Origin: Deltaproteobacteria bacterium
Lineage (GTDB): Bacteria; Desulfobacterota; Desulfarculia; Desulfarculales; Desulfarculaceae
Direction: 5' to 3'
DNA: 64,000 nt
Assembly: GCA_020444165.1 (NCBI GenBank)
Contig: JAHLLK010000019.1
Span: forward strand, 15,920 to 79,919
Made by a program: the position numbers and the translations under genes. The notes below the pieces were generated by a model. It saw nothing but the letters and a program-made list of their open reading frames with translations. It searched no databases and was not told where the DNA came from. Below are positions 34,503-42,642 of the stretch, piece by piece. Every line of letters starts with the position of its first letter. Position 1 is the first letter of the stretch.

Positions 34503-35834
34503 TCAGGAGACGGCCACCCGCCCCAGGGGCCCGCCCCCAGCTCCCAGCCCCGACCAGCAAGCCTCCGTCCACTGACCTTGGTTCCAGAATTTGTCCAGGG
34601 CCGGCCGCCACTTGTCCGGATCCAGCCCTTGGCTCTTCAGCCACGGGGCCGAATAATAGGTGTCCTGGTACCTCTCGCCGTCGTCGCAGATTATGGTGAC
34701 CACGGCGCCCGGCTCTTGGGCCTGGTGCATTTCCTGGAGGAGGCGCAGGGCCCCCACCAGGTTGGCGCCGGTGGAGGGCCCGGGTTGGAAGCCGGTGATT
34801 TCGGCGGTCAGGTGCATGGCGGCCAGCGAGGCGTCGTCCGGGACCTTGTACATGCGGGCCACCCCGGTCCGGAGCAGGCTGAAGGTTTGCCCGAACACCA
34901 CGGGTCCGCTGGACCCGATGCCTTCTATTCTAGAGGGTTTGGCTGAGGTGATCTGGCTGTCGTTGGTCTGGTACCAGGCAAAGAGCGCCGAGTCTTCGGG
35001 GTCCACCACGGCCAAACGGGCCGGGCAGGCGTGGCCCGCGTTGTCGGCCCATTTGCGCAGGTAGCGGGCGAGGCTGGTGGCGGTGCCGCCGGACCCGGCC
35101 CCGGCCACGAACCAGGAGGGGCAGGGCGAGCCGCCCCCCTCGAGCTGGCGGTAGATTTCGGCGGCCATGTTCATGGTCCGGGCGGGCGGGGCGTCGAAAA
35201 AATCGAGGCTTTTTTCCGCGTTGGCGAACTGGTTGAGGTTGTAGCCGTGGGGGTCCTTGACCACGAGTTCCTCCACGTAGACGTGGGAGGAGAGGCCGCG
35301 GGGGGCGATGGCCGTTTTCCCTCCGTAATGTCGGATGGCCTGCATCTTGAGGGGGCTGATGCCTGCCCCCATCACCGCGGTGTAGGGCAATCCCAGGAGC
35401 TTGGCGAAATAGGCCTCCCCAATGCCGGTGTTGCCGCTGGTGGCTTCATAGAGGCTGGTGTGCGGCCCGATTTCGCCGTTGACCAGGGCCTGCATGATGA
35501 GCCCCCAAGCCACCCGGTGCTTGAGGCTGCCCGTGGGGCTCTGGCCCTCGTTCTTGAGGTAGAGTCGCAAGCGGGAGTCAAAGGGGGGCACGATCTCCAA
35601 CAGGGGCGTGACGCCGGTCCGGGCCCGATCTTTCCACAGCGCCAGGATGGCCTTTCTGACCCAGGCCGGGTCGGGCAGGGCGAGGGAGGTTTCCTTGACT
35701 TGGGATTCCGCGAGGGCGGAGGTGAAGGAAGCGGCCTCGCAAAAAAACACGCCGGCCAGGCCCGCCAGGCTCTGGAGGAGGAAATCCCGGCGCTCCAGAC
35801 ATCTTTTCCCACCCGTCGAACCTGGTGCAGCCAT
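34503..35834 (-). CDS. Tat-exported PLP-dependent cysteine synthase/desulfhydrase-like protein
   Basis: 443-aa fold-type II PLP enzyme with an N-terminal twin-arginine signal (C-LERRDFLLQSLAGLAGVFF, cleavage near SALAES). PLP Lys105 sits in NEGQSPTGSLKHR, with [13 protein letters not shown] and GAGSGGTATSLARY later. The NPTGSLKHR pattern and C-terminal ICDDGERYQDTYYSAPWL resemble the Cds1-type cysteine desulfhydrase branch more than CysK. AGGAAGG lies 8 nt before ATG 35834. Periplasmic PLP enzymes of this type are uncommon; the true reaction is unknown. Confidence 0.82.
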   Translation of the reverse strand: MAAPGSTGGKRCLERRDFLLQSLAGLAGVFFCEAASFTSALAESQVKETSLALPDPAWVRKAILALWKDRARTGVTPLLEIVPPFDSRLRLYLKNEGQSPTGSLKHRVAWGLIMQALVNGEIGPHTSLYEATSGNTGIGEAYFAKLLGLPYTAVMGAGISPLKMQAIRHYGGKTAIAPRGLSSHVYVEELVVKDPHGYNLNQFANAEKSLDFFDAPPARTMNMAAEIYRQLEGGGSPCPSWFVAGAGSGGTATSLARYLRKWADNAGHACPARLAVVDPEDSALFAWYQTNDSQITSAKPSRIEGIGSSGPVVFGQTFSLLRTGVARMYKVPDDASLAAMHLTAEITGFQPGPSTGANLVGALRLLQEMHQAQEPGAVVTIICDDGERYQDTYYSAPWLKSQGLDPDKWRPALDKFWNQGQWTEACWSGLGAGGGPLGRVAVS

Positions 35835-36182
35835 AACGACACCTTCCTGAGCGATTCGGGGTAGACGGTGGCAGCCAAGGGCCTTTGGTCCGGGGCAGGC
35901 GGCCGGGGCCGCGCTTGGCCAGGCCGGGGGCCGGGGGAGGGCCCGGGGGCGCGCGAGAGGGCCGTCCCCGGGGCTTCCGGGGCCGGCAGGCTAAATGCTT
36001 TCCCGCCGCGACCCCGGCGAGAATCACCACGGCCTGGATTTAAAACAGCTTAGCCCAGGGGCCTTTCCTGGGTCAATCGGGGTGACTCCCCGGCCCGAGC
36101 GGAAACAGGTCTCAGCCGGCAACCCTGGCCCCGGGGAGGGGGCTGGTTGGGGCGCGGCATGGCCCCGGCGTGATTACATCCC
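35835..36182. other. GC-rich intergenic region
   Basis: About 350 nt upstream of the Tat-exported PLP enzyme, with GGCCGGGG and CCCGGGGG runs and no coding frame with a ribosome site. I see no promoter pair or RNA structure I can name. Confidence 0.4.
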
Positions 36183-36252
36183 AAAAAAACGGCGGGCCCC
36201 GGACTCACCCCCGGCAAGCGGTTGGCTTGCTTGGGGCGGGTCCGGGGCCCGC
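36183..36252 (-). terminator. Terminator of the rubrerythrin gene
   Basis: Long hairpin: outer arms GCGGGCCCCGGAC (36192-36204) / GTCCGGGGCCCGC (36240-36252) enclosing an inner GCAAGC/GCTTGC pair; on the minus strand it is followed by CG and a T7 run. It lies about 25 nt after the stop. Confidence 0.88.
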
Positions 36253-36278
36253 TTTACAGGCTGGTATGCGGCAGCCGG

Positions 36279-36776
36279 TTACTCGATCGTCATGAACTTC
36301 TCACCCTTGGTCGCGCAGACCGGGCAGCGCTCGGGAGCCTTGCCCTCCACGGTGTAGCCGCACACCGGGCAGACGTAGTAGGGCTGCACGGCGGTGTCCT
36401 TGGCCAGGCTCTCCAGGGCCTTTTTGTACAAGTCGGCGTGCACCTGCTCCACCGAATTGGCGTACTCGAAGCTCTGGAGGGCTTCCTTGGCGCCTTCGGC
36501 CTTGGCGTCGGTGATCATGGCCGGATACATGTTCATGAACTCGTGGGTCTCGCCGCCGATGGCTTCCTTCAGGTTGTCGGCGGTGGCGCCGATGCCCTTC
36601 AGGGCCCGCAGGTGGTTGTGGGCGTGCACGGTTTCCGCGGCGGCGGCGGCGCGGAAAAGGCGGCCCACCTGCTTGTAGCCTTCGGAATCGGCTTTTTCGG
36701 CAAAGGCCAGGTAGCGGCGGTTGGCCTGGGACTCACCGGCAAAGGCATCGGCCAAATTCTGATCGGTCTTGGACAT
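36279..36776 (-). CDS. Rubrerythrin
   Basis: 165-aa non-heme diiron peroxidase of anaerobes, reducing H2O2 with electrons from rubredoxin-type donors. Ferritin-like domain: FAGESQANRRYLAFAEKA, AAAAAETVHAHNHL and FEYANSVEQVHADLYKKAL provide the Glu/His ligands. The C-terminal rubredoxin-like domain has YVCPVCGYTVEGKAPERCPVC. AGGAGGA precedes ATG 36776. Expression is likely under peroxide or iron control, given the operator overlapping its promoter at 36808-36853. Confidence 0.95.
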   Translation of the reverse strand: MSKTDQNLADAFAGESQANRRYLAFAEKADSEGYKQVGRLFRAAAAAETVHAHNHLRALKGIGATADNLKEAIGGETHEFMNMYPAMITDAKAEGAKEALQSFEYANSVEQVHADLYKKALESLAKDTAVQPYYVCPVCGYTVEGKAPERCPVCATKGEKFMTIE

Positions 36777-36807
36777 GTAATCCTCCTCCCATGGAAGTTT
36801 GTTGTTC

Positions 36808-36826
36808 AGTAATAATAATCATTACT
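36808..36826 (-). promoter_or_regulatory. PerR/Fur-like operator upstream of rubrerythrin
   Basis: 19-bp AT-rich inverted repeat AGTAAT-N7-ATTACT within AGTAATAATAATCATTACT, resembling PerR and Fur boxes. It overlaps the first bases of the predicted -10 element and would block transcription when bound. Site family is inferred from shape and gene function. Confidence 0.7.
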
Positions 36827-36853
36827 GATACCAAGTAAGCTTTGTCTTGTCAA
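36825..36853 (-). promoter_or_regulatory. Promoter of rubrerythrin
   Basis: Minus strand TTGACA (36853-36848), exact 17-nt spacer, TATCAG (36830-36825). Starts about 10 nt downstream would give a 40-nt leader. Confidence 0.65.
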
Positions 36854-37470
36854 CCCTTGGAGGGATGAATTCTGGTAAAACATCCCCTTTTTTTACCTTT
36901 AAGGACTTCCGCGCGCCGGAACGGTCGTAGCCGTCGGCGCAGCCGGCATGATAGACCAAGGATTATAAACAGTTGCTTGCGATTCTGGGACCGGGTCCTG
37001 GCGAGGCTGGCCGGGAAAGCGTTTTTCGTCCCCGGTCCCGGCGGCCCTGAATCAACCCCTAGTTTGAAGATACGCCGCTCTGTTCCCTGGAGAAAGGGTT
37101 TTCCGCGGTTGGCCCGGCGGCCGAGGGGAATCAGCCAGTTGCCGGGCCCGCCGGGGGGGAGTGGGCGCCCTTGGCCGGCCGGACCGCAGACCCAGCGCCG
37201 TGGCCCCTGGTTTTCCGAAGGGGCGTACCCCCAAAGACCCTCAAAAAATCTACCGTGTTACACCCAGAAGCTTCACAATATGAAGGGCGGGGTGTTCCTG
37301 CCCGATCCCGGCCCGTCACCAGATTGCCCGCCGCGGTATCTCGCGGACCGGGGAGAAGGCCGGAGCCGGGCCTGGCTGCGGTCCTGTGGCCGGTCGCCCC
37401 GTGGACGCGAACCCGGCTGCTCGCCAGCCATCCACCCCCGGCCGCCCCCGGCCGGTCAAGGAGCGGAATA
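36854..37470. other. Intergenic region upstream of tpx
   Basis: 617 nt without a supported gene; a plus-strand open frame from 36977 has no ribosome site or motif and low-complexity GC composition. Possible tpx control sequences must lie in 37200-37470, but I could not identify a convincing promoter or operator. Confidence 0.45.
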
Positions 37471-37986
37471 ATGTCTGATAGAACCGGTGCGGTGACCATG
37501 CACGGCAATCCCCTGACCCTCACGGGCAACGAGGTGAAGGTCGGCGACCAACTGCCCGAGGCGGTGGTGCTGGACAATGATTTGAATCCCGTAAAGATTT
37601 CCGATTTCATCGGCAAGGTTTTGGTGATCAGCGTGGTGCCTTCCCTGGACACCCCGGTGTGCGATTTGCAGACCCGGCGCTTCAACAACGAGGCCGCGGG
37701 CCTGGGCCCGGAAGTGACCATCCTCACCATCAGCATGGATCTCCCCTTTGCCCAGAAGCGCTGGTGCGGGGCGGCCGGGGTGGATCAGCTGAAAACCCTG
37801 TCGGACCACCGGGAGGCCTCCTTCGGCCTGGCCTACGGCTTGTTGATCAAAGAACTGCGCTTGTTGGCCCGCGCGGTTTTGGTGGCCGACCGAAGCGGGA
37901 AGATCACTTACATCCAAAACGTGCAGGAGCTCAGCCAGGAGCCGGAATACGATCCCGTGTTGACCGCTGTCAAGGCCTTGATCTAG
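37471..37986 (+). CDS. tpx: Thiol peroxidase Tpx
   Basis: 171-aa atypical 2-Cys peroxiredoxin reducing peroxides with thioredoxin. MHGNPLTLTGNEVKVGDQLP is the typical Tpx start; the peroxidatic Cys is C64 in VPSLDTPVCDLQTRRFN and the resolving Cys is C99 in QKRWCGAAG, the spacing characteristic of Tpx. AAGGAGCG lies 8 nt before ATG 37471; the longer upstream frame is excluded by family length. It is part of the regional oxidative-stress gene set. Confidence 0.95.
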   Translation: MSDRTGAVTMHGNPLTLTGNEVKVGDQLPEAVVLDNDLNPVKISDFIGKVLVISVVPSLDTPVCDLQTRRFNNEAAGLGPEVTILTISMDLPFAQKRWCGAAGVDQLKTLSDHREASFGLAYGLLIKELRLLARAVLVADRSGKITYIQNVQELSQEPEYDPVLTAVKALI

Positions 37987-38063
37987 AATGATAAAAAGCC
38001 GCCTTGGCTGTCTGGTTCGGGGTGCGGGGCCCGGGTGGAGCCCTGGCGGGAGTGGAGCGTAGC

Positions 38064-38717
38064 ATGAGTATCACGGTGCTGTTGGCGGATGACCACCTGA
38101 TTATGCGCCAGGGTTTGCGCGGCTTATTGGAGAAAATCCCCCAGGTCGAGGTGGTGGGCGAGGCGGACAACGGGGCCGAAGCGGTGAAGCTGGCCCAGCG
38201 CCTGCAACCCAACCTCAGCATCCTGGACGTGACCATGCCCGGCCTGAACGGGCTGGAAGCCACCCGCCGCATCCGGCACGACTGCCCCCAGACCCGGGTC
38301 ATCGCCCTGTCCATGCGCACGGAACGCCATTTCGTCATGGGCATGCTGAAGGCCGGCGCCTCGGCCTACCTCCTGAAGGACTGCTCCTTTGACGAACTGG
38401 TCACCGCCATCAAGAAGGTGCACGGCGGCGGCACCTACCTGCCGCCGGCCGTGGCCGACATCGTGGTGGACGACCTGCACGTGCCGGCCGGGGAGTCGGC
38501 CAGCAGCCTGACCGAGATGCTGACCTCCCGGGAGCGGGAGATCCTGCAACTCATCGCCGAGGCCCGCAAATCCAAGGAGATCGCCGACGAGCTGCACATC
38601 AGCGTCAAGACGGTCTACACCCATCGCCGCAATATCATGGAGAAGCTGGGCGCCCGCAACCTGGCCGACCTCACCCGCATCGCCATCCGGGAAGGGCTCA
38701 CCACGCCGGGACGTTGA
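38064..38717 (+). CDS. NarL/FixJ-family response regulator
   Basis: 217-aa two-component regulator. Receiver: LLADDHLIMRQGLRGLL at the start, phospho-acceptor D55 in LSILDVTMPG, and K105 in YLLKDCSFDE. A LuxR-type HTH at about 155-210: LTSREREILQLIAEARKSKE then IADELHISVKTVYTHRRNIM with EKLGARN. AGTGGAGCG precedes ATG 38064. No histidine kinase is adjacent, so it is an orphan here; targets are unknown. Confidence 0.92.
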   Translation: MSITVLLADDHLIMRQGLRGLLEKIPQVEVVGEADNGAEAVKLAQRLQPNLSILDVTMPGLNGLEATRRIRHDCPQTRVIALSMRTERHFVMGMLKAGASAYLLKDCSFDELVTAIKKVHGGGTYLPPAVADIVVDDLHVPAGESASSLTEMLTSREREILQLIAEARKSKEIADELHISVKTVYTHRRNIMEKLGARNLADLTRIAIREGLTTPGR

Positions 38718-38728
38718 CGACTATCTGT

Positions 38729-38763
38729 CCCGCGGCCTGGGCTCGCCCGGGCCGCGGGGTTTT
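38729..38763 (+). terminator. Terminator after the response regulator
   Basis: CCCGCGGCC (38729-38737) / GGCCGCGGG (38750-38758) with a 12-nt loop followed by GTTTTC, 12 nt after the stop. Confidence 0.7.
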
Positions 38764-39050
38764 CTTGGGCCCCCCTGTTTTCTCCCGTCGGCAGCCGGTG
38801 GTTTGGCCGCGGCGGGGCGATTCCCATTGCCAACCGGGCCGGGAAACGGCAAGCTGGGTAGGCTGCGGAGCCGGGCTCCGCGGCCTACACCGAGGTAGCG
38901 TCCGGCTGAGCCCAGGCCGCTGCGCGGTGCAGGACGCACCGTGCAACAGCCCCAAGCCGGAAGCCGGCACCGCTCCGCGCGGGCCCAAGCGCGGGCCCAA
39001 GCGCAGGCCTAGGCGCGGGCCACTGGCGCGGCAGGGGGAGACATCTGGTC
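38764..39050. other. Region with short tandem GCGCGGGCCCAA repeats
   Basis: Near 38977-39024 the 12-nt word AAGCGCGGGCCC recurs about three times with decay (GCGCGGGCCC, GCGCAGGCCT, GCGCGGGCCA). Otherwise GC-rich DNA without a gene. The segment GCGCGGCAGGGGGAGA at its end is the ribosome-site block shared by the three following paralogues. Confidence 0.6.
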
Positions 39051-39905
39051 ATGACACGTAAGGCGTTGTTGATCCTGGCGGCGCTGGCCCTCTGGCTGCT
39101 TCCCGGGGCGGCCCAGGCGGCGGAGGTGCACACGCTCAAGAAGGTGTATCACCCGGGGGAGCCCATTGAGGTGGCCTTCTCCGGGGCGCCGGGGACCTGG
39201 CGGGACTGGATCACCGTGGTGCCCGTGGGCACCCCTGACAACCAGGCCGGCGACTACGACTACACCGGCGCGGGGGTCAAGAAGGGGGTGGTGCGCCTGC
39301 CCCCCCAGCCGCCGGGCCACTACGAGGCCCGGGGCTACTTCAACTACCGCAAACTGGGCTACCGGGTGGGAGCACGCTACCGTTTTCAGGTGGCGGCCCG
39401 GTCGGCGAGCAAACCGGCCAAGGCGGCCCACCACGCGGCCAATCCCCAGCCCGAACCCAAATCCCCGCCCCCCAAGCAGGCCTTCAGCCGCGACCTCAAC
39501 CCCCGCCTGGCGACCGAGGCCCAGGCCGACCCTCGGCAGGCCTTGCTCTACATCTACCGGGAGCGGCAAGCCGGCACCCAGCAGTTTTTCCTCTACCTGA
39601 GCCTGGACGGCCAGTCCCTGACCGCGCTGCCCAATGCCGCCTACTTCACCCAGAGCGTGGCCCCGGGATCCCACACCTTGAGCGTGGGCCAGGGCTTTGT
39701 GCAGGATTCCTCGGCCTTGGAGGACAAGGACGTGTTCCTGATCGTCCAGCCCGGCCGGGTGGAGCATGATTTCGCGGCGGCCCAGGTTTACTACCTGCGC
39801 CTGAAGGTGACCAAGGAGGCCCGCGACCGGGTGGACCTGGACCTGGTGAGTCCGGCCACCGGCGCCAGGGACCTCAAGAAGCATAAGCTCAACCAGATCC
39901 CATAG
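39051..39905 (+). CDS. Exported protein with C-terminal DUF2846-like domain, paralogue 1
   Basis: 284-aa exported protein: signal peptide MTRKALLILAALALWLLPGA (cleavage AQAA-EVHT), an Ig-like N-domain (PGEPIEVAFSGAPGTWRDWI, EARGYFNYRKLGYRVGARYR), a Pro/Ala/Lys linker, then a DUF2846-like domain (ALLYIYRERQAGTQQFFLYL, VAPGSHTLSVGQGF, AAAQVYYLRLKV). No lipobox. It is the first of three tandem paralogues sharing ribosome-site block GGCAGGGGGAGA. Function unknown; the N-domain suggests an envelope or ligand-binding role. Confidence 0.82.
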   Translation: MTRKALLILAALALWLLPGAAQAAEVHTLKKVYHPGEPIEVAFSGAPGTWRDWITVVPVGTPDNQAGDYDYTGAGVKKGVVRLPPQPPGHYEARGYFNYRKLGYRVGARYRFQVAARSASKPAKAAHHAANPQPEPKSPPPKQAFSRDLNPRLATEAQADPRQALLYIYRERQAGTQQFFLYLSLDGQSLTALPNAAYFTQSVAPGSHTLSVGQGFVQDSSALEDKDVFLIVQPGRVEHDFAAAQVYYLRLKVTKEARDRVDLDLVSPATGARDLKKHKLNQIP

Positions 39906-40012
39906 CGGGCGGCCCCCGGCGGCCCGCGCCACACCACCGGGCGCCCGGCCGGGAGCCGGCTGCCCCGACACCGCCGCGCGGCTCCCCGCGCGGCAGGGGG
40001 AGACCATATTTC

Positions 40013-40810
40013 ATGACCCGTAAGGTAATTCTGTTGATGGCGGCGTGCGCCCTCTGGCTGATGCCCACCCTGGTCCAGGCCGCGGAGATTCACACGCTCA
40101 AGGACGTCTATGCGGCGGGCGAACCCATCGAGGTGGCCTTCTCCGGGGCGCCGGGCGAGTCCCGGGACTGGATCACCGTGGTGCCCGTGGGCACCCCGGA
40201 CAAGGAAGCCGGGGAGTATGACTACACCGGCGACGGGGTGAAGGAAGGGGTGGTGCGCCTGCCCGGCGCGGCCCCCGGCGAGTACGAGGCCCGGGCCTTT
40301 TTCAACTACAGCAAGCTGGGCTACCAGGTGGCGGCCCGTTACCCCTTCAAGATCGTGGCGGCGGGGGAGGGAGGCAAAGAGGCCGAGTCGTACCGTGAAC
40401 TGAACCCGGCCAACCCCGCGGAAGCCGCCGCGGACGCGTCCCAAGCCCTGGTATATCTTTACCGCGACCGGCTCTATGTCTCCTCCAGCTACTTCGTGTA
40501 CGTGGATCTGGACGGCCAGGAGGTGGTGGATCTCCCCGACTCCACCTATCACGTCATCGCGGTAAAACCCGGCCAGCACACCCTGACCGCAGCCCGGGGG
40601 TACACCAGGGATGATCTGGTTCACAACGGTAAGGCTGGTTTTACCATCAGCAACCCCGGCAAGGTCACCCAGGATTTCCTGGCGGGCAAGGTGTACTACG
40701 TGCGCCTCCGGGTTTCGCCCCTTCCCCAGAACCTGGTGTTCTTGGACGTCATGAGCCCGGGCAGCGGCCAACTGGACATCACCAAGTACCAGATGCGTAA
40801 CCTGCCCTGA
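40013..40810 (+). CDS. Exported protein with C-terminal DUF2846-like domain, paralogue 2
   Basis: 265-aa paralogue: signal peptide MTRKVILLMAACALWLMPTL (VQAA-EIHT), Ig-like domain with AGEPIEVAFSGAPGESRDWI and AREPGEYEAR-type end, then DUF2846-like ALVYLYRDRLYVSSSYFVYV, AVKPGQHTLTAARGY and AGKVYYVRLRV. The linker is shorter than in paralogue 1. Preceded by CGCGCGGCAGGGGGAGA. Intergenic spacing of 107 nt with a GC-rich inverted repeat suggests one transcript with internal structure. Confidence 0.82.
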   Translation: MTRKVILLMAACALWLMPTLVQAAEIHTLKDVYAAGEPIEVAFSGAPGESRDWITVVPVGTPDKEAGEYDYTGDGVKEGVVRLPGAAPGEYEARAFFNYSKLGYQVAARYPFKIVAAGEGGKEAESYRELNPANPAEAAADASQALVYLYRDRLYVSSSYFVYVDLDGQEVVDLPDSTYHVIAVKPGQHTLTAARGYTRDDLVHNGKAGFTISNPGKVTQDFLAGKVYYVRLRVSPLPQNLVFLDVMSPGSGQLDITKYQMRNLP

Positions 40811-40897
40811 GCCCATGGGGAGGGGGCCCATATCCCGACCTTCACACACACATCGCCGCACGGACCTCTCCGCGCGGCAGGGGGGAGATTCCAATTC

Positions 40898-41698
40898 ATG
40901 ACCCGGAAGGTGATCCTGCTTTTGGCGGCTCTGGGCCTGGGCTTGGCTCCGCTGGCGGCGGCGGCCGCGGAGATTCACACCAGCAAGGACGTGTACCAGG
41001 AGGGAGAGGGCATCGAGGTGATCTTCTCCGGCGCGCCGGGCGACAGGAAGGACTGGGTCTCGGTGGCGCCCGTGGGCGCGCCGGACGACAACGCGGGAGA
41101 ATACGACTACTCCGGCGGCGGGGTGACCGAGGGCGTGGTGCGCCTGCCCGGCCAGGGTCCCGGCGAGTACGAGGCCCGGGCCTACTTCAACTACGCCCAT
41201 GTGGGCTATCAGGTGGCGGCGCGGTACCGCTTCCAGGTGAAGGCCCTGGACCCGGCCGAAAAAGGCGTGGTCTACAGCCGGGGGCTGGACCCCAACAACC
41301 AGGCCGAGGCCGGGGCGGACCCCAACCAGGCCCTGGTTTATATCTACCGCGACCGGCTTTTCGCCTCGGCCACGCACCAGATGTATCTGAACCTGGACGG
41401 CGCCCCCTTGGTGGTGCTGCCCAATGCCTCCTTCCTGGCCCAGGTCCTGCCCCCTGGCCGCCATACCTTTGCGGTGGCGAGGGGCTACACTTATCGCAAC
41501 GACATCACCGCTCGCGGCGCAGAGGAGTTCCAGGTGAAAAAGCCCGGCCTGGTGGACCAGGAATTCGCGGCCGGCCGGGTGTATTACGTGCGGCTCAGCG
41601 TGCCGGTCAATGCCCCGGACCTGGTTTCCCTGGAATTGGTTTCGGCCGGCGACGGCGCCTTGTGCATTCAAAAGTACCGCTTGGACAGACTGGATTAG
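40898..41698 (+). CDS. Exported protein with C-terminal DUF2846-like domain, paralogue 3
   Basis: 266-aa paralogue: signal peptide MTRKVILLLAALGLGLAPLA (AAAA-EIHT), Ig-like domain (EGEGIEVIFSGAPGDRKDWV, EARAYFNYAHVGYQVAARYR), then ALVYIYRDRLFASATHQMYL, VLPPGRHTFAVARGY and AAGRVYYVRLSV. More diverged from copies 1 and 2 in the N-domain. A GC-rich hairpin CCGGCCGG/CCGGCCGG follows near 41720-41748. Confidence 0.82.
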   Translation: MTRKVILLLAALGLGLAPLAAAAAEIHTSKDVYQEGEGIEVIFSGAPGDRKDWVSVAPVGAPDDNAGEYDYSGGGVTEGVVRLPGQGPGEYEARAYFNYAHVGYQVAARYRFQVKALDPAEKGVVYSRGLDPNNQAEAGADPNQALVYIYRDRLFASATHQMYLNLDGAPLVVLPNASFLAQVLPPGRHTFAVARGYTYRNDITARGAEEFQVKKPGLVDQEFAAGRVYYVRLSVPVNAPDLVSLELVSAGDGALCIQKYRLDRLD

Positions 41699-41848
41699 GC
41701 CGCGAGACTGCCCGCCGCGGACCGGCCGGAGCGCCAGTTCCGGCCGGCCCGTGGCGTCTTCGCGGAGTCCCCCAAGCTCCGCACATTTCGTTTGCATCGC
41801 GCCGCGGCATCCCCCATCCTCAATAAAAGAAGTGCTTATTCAGCAGGC

Positions 41849-41882
41849 GGTTGAAAAAGGCCAGGCATGGACTTTTTCAACC
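41849..41882. repeat. Isolated hairpin of the AGGxATGG-loop type
   Basis: GGTTGAAAAAG (41849-41859) / CTTTTTCAACC (41872-41882), perfect 11-bp stem around a GCCAGGCATGGA loop. The loop resembles the AGGGAT loops of clusters A and C. It lies in the 357-nt gap (41699-42056) before the superoxide reductase gene, which otherwise shows no gene or clear promoter. Confidence 0.7.
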
Positions 41883-42056
41883 TACGGTTGGAGGCGGCCC
41901 ACCCCCAGGGGGCGCCGCCCCAGGCCATCCGACCGGCACCCAGAGCTCGCCACGAGCGCCGCCGGCATCGGGGGGACACCCCGCGGGGGCGAACCTCCCG
42001 CAAAGTTTTACGATGAGGGGCGGGCAGGCTGCCTCCGCCCGGAAAGGAACTTGCAC

Positions 42057-42449
42057 ATGAGCAAAATCGGCGAAAGCGTCAAGACCGATGATTTCAAGAA
42101 GGAAAAACACGTTCCGGTGATCGAGCTGCCCGGCGCGCTCAAGGCTGGTGAGGCCGCGGCCATCACCGTGTCGGTGGGCAAGGAAATCGCCCATCCCAAC
42201 ACCACCGAGCATTTCATCGGCTGGATCTCCCTGTATTACAAACCCGCGGGTTCGAAGTTCATCTACAACCTGGGCCGGGCGGACTTCGTGGCCCACGGCG
42301 CCTCCACCGACGGGGCCAATTCCCTGGTGCTGAACACCGAGCCCTACGCCGTGTTCAAGGTGAAACTGGACCAACCGGGCGAGCTGTTCGCCACCTCCTA
42401 CTGCAACATCCACGGCCTGTGGGAGAGCAGCGTGGAGGTGAAATTCTAG
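42057..42449 (+). CDS. Superoxide reductase (neelaredoxin-type desulfoferrodoxin)
   Basis: 130-aa single-domain superoxide reductase, converting superoxide to H2O2 without producing O2; key in anaerobes. Catalytic iron ligands are readable: E16-K17-H18 (EKHVP), H46 and H52 in IAHPNTTEHFIGWISLYY, and C116 and H119 in SYCNIHGLWE. The N-terminal desulforedoxin FeCys4 domain is absent, so it is the 1Fe class. GGAAAGGAAC precedes ATG 42057. Followed 190 nt later by a ferritin-like gene. Confidence 0.92.
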   Translation: MSKIGESVKTDDFKKEKHVPVIELPGALKAGEAAAITVSVGKEIAHPNTTEHFIGWISLYYKPAGSKFIYNLGRADFVAHGASTDGANSLVLNTEPYAVFKVKLDQPGELFATSYCNIHGLWESSVEVKF

Positions 42450-42642
42450 GCTGCTCCACCACGGTGGCCCGCCTGCCTCCGTCCCCGGTCCCCTGGGGCC
42501 GCGGGCGGGGGTGAAAACAAGGTTATCCCCCGAGACCCCGGCCGGTGATCGCGGCAAGGCGCCGGAAGCCGGCCCGTGGCAGGCGGATGCAAAAGTCCAT
42601 CCCCGGCCTCTTGCAATCGCCTGCGAGAGAAAGCGAAATCCC

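Noticed and set aside
36977..37471. Plus-strand frame of 164 codons upstream of tpx
   Set aside because: No ribosome site, no recognisable domain and GC-driven composition.
41610..42056. N-terminal extension of the superoxide reductase frame
   Set aside because: Family N-terminus and ribosome site place the start at 42057; the extension overlaps the preceding gene and a hairpin.
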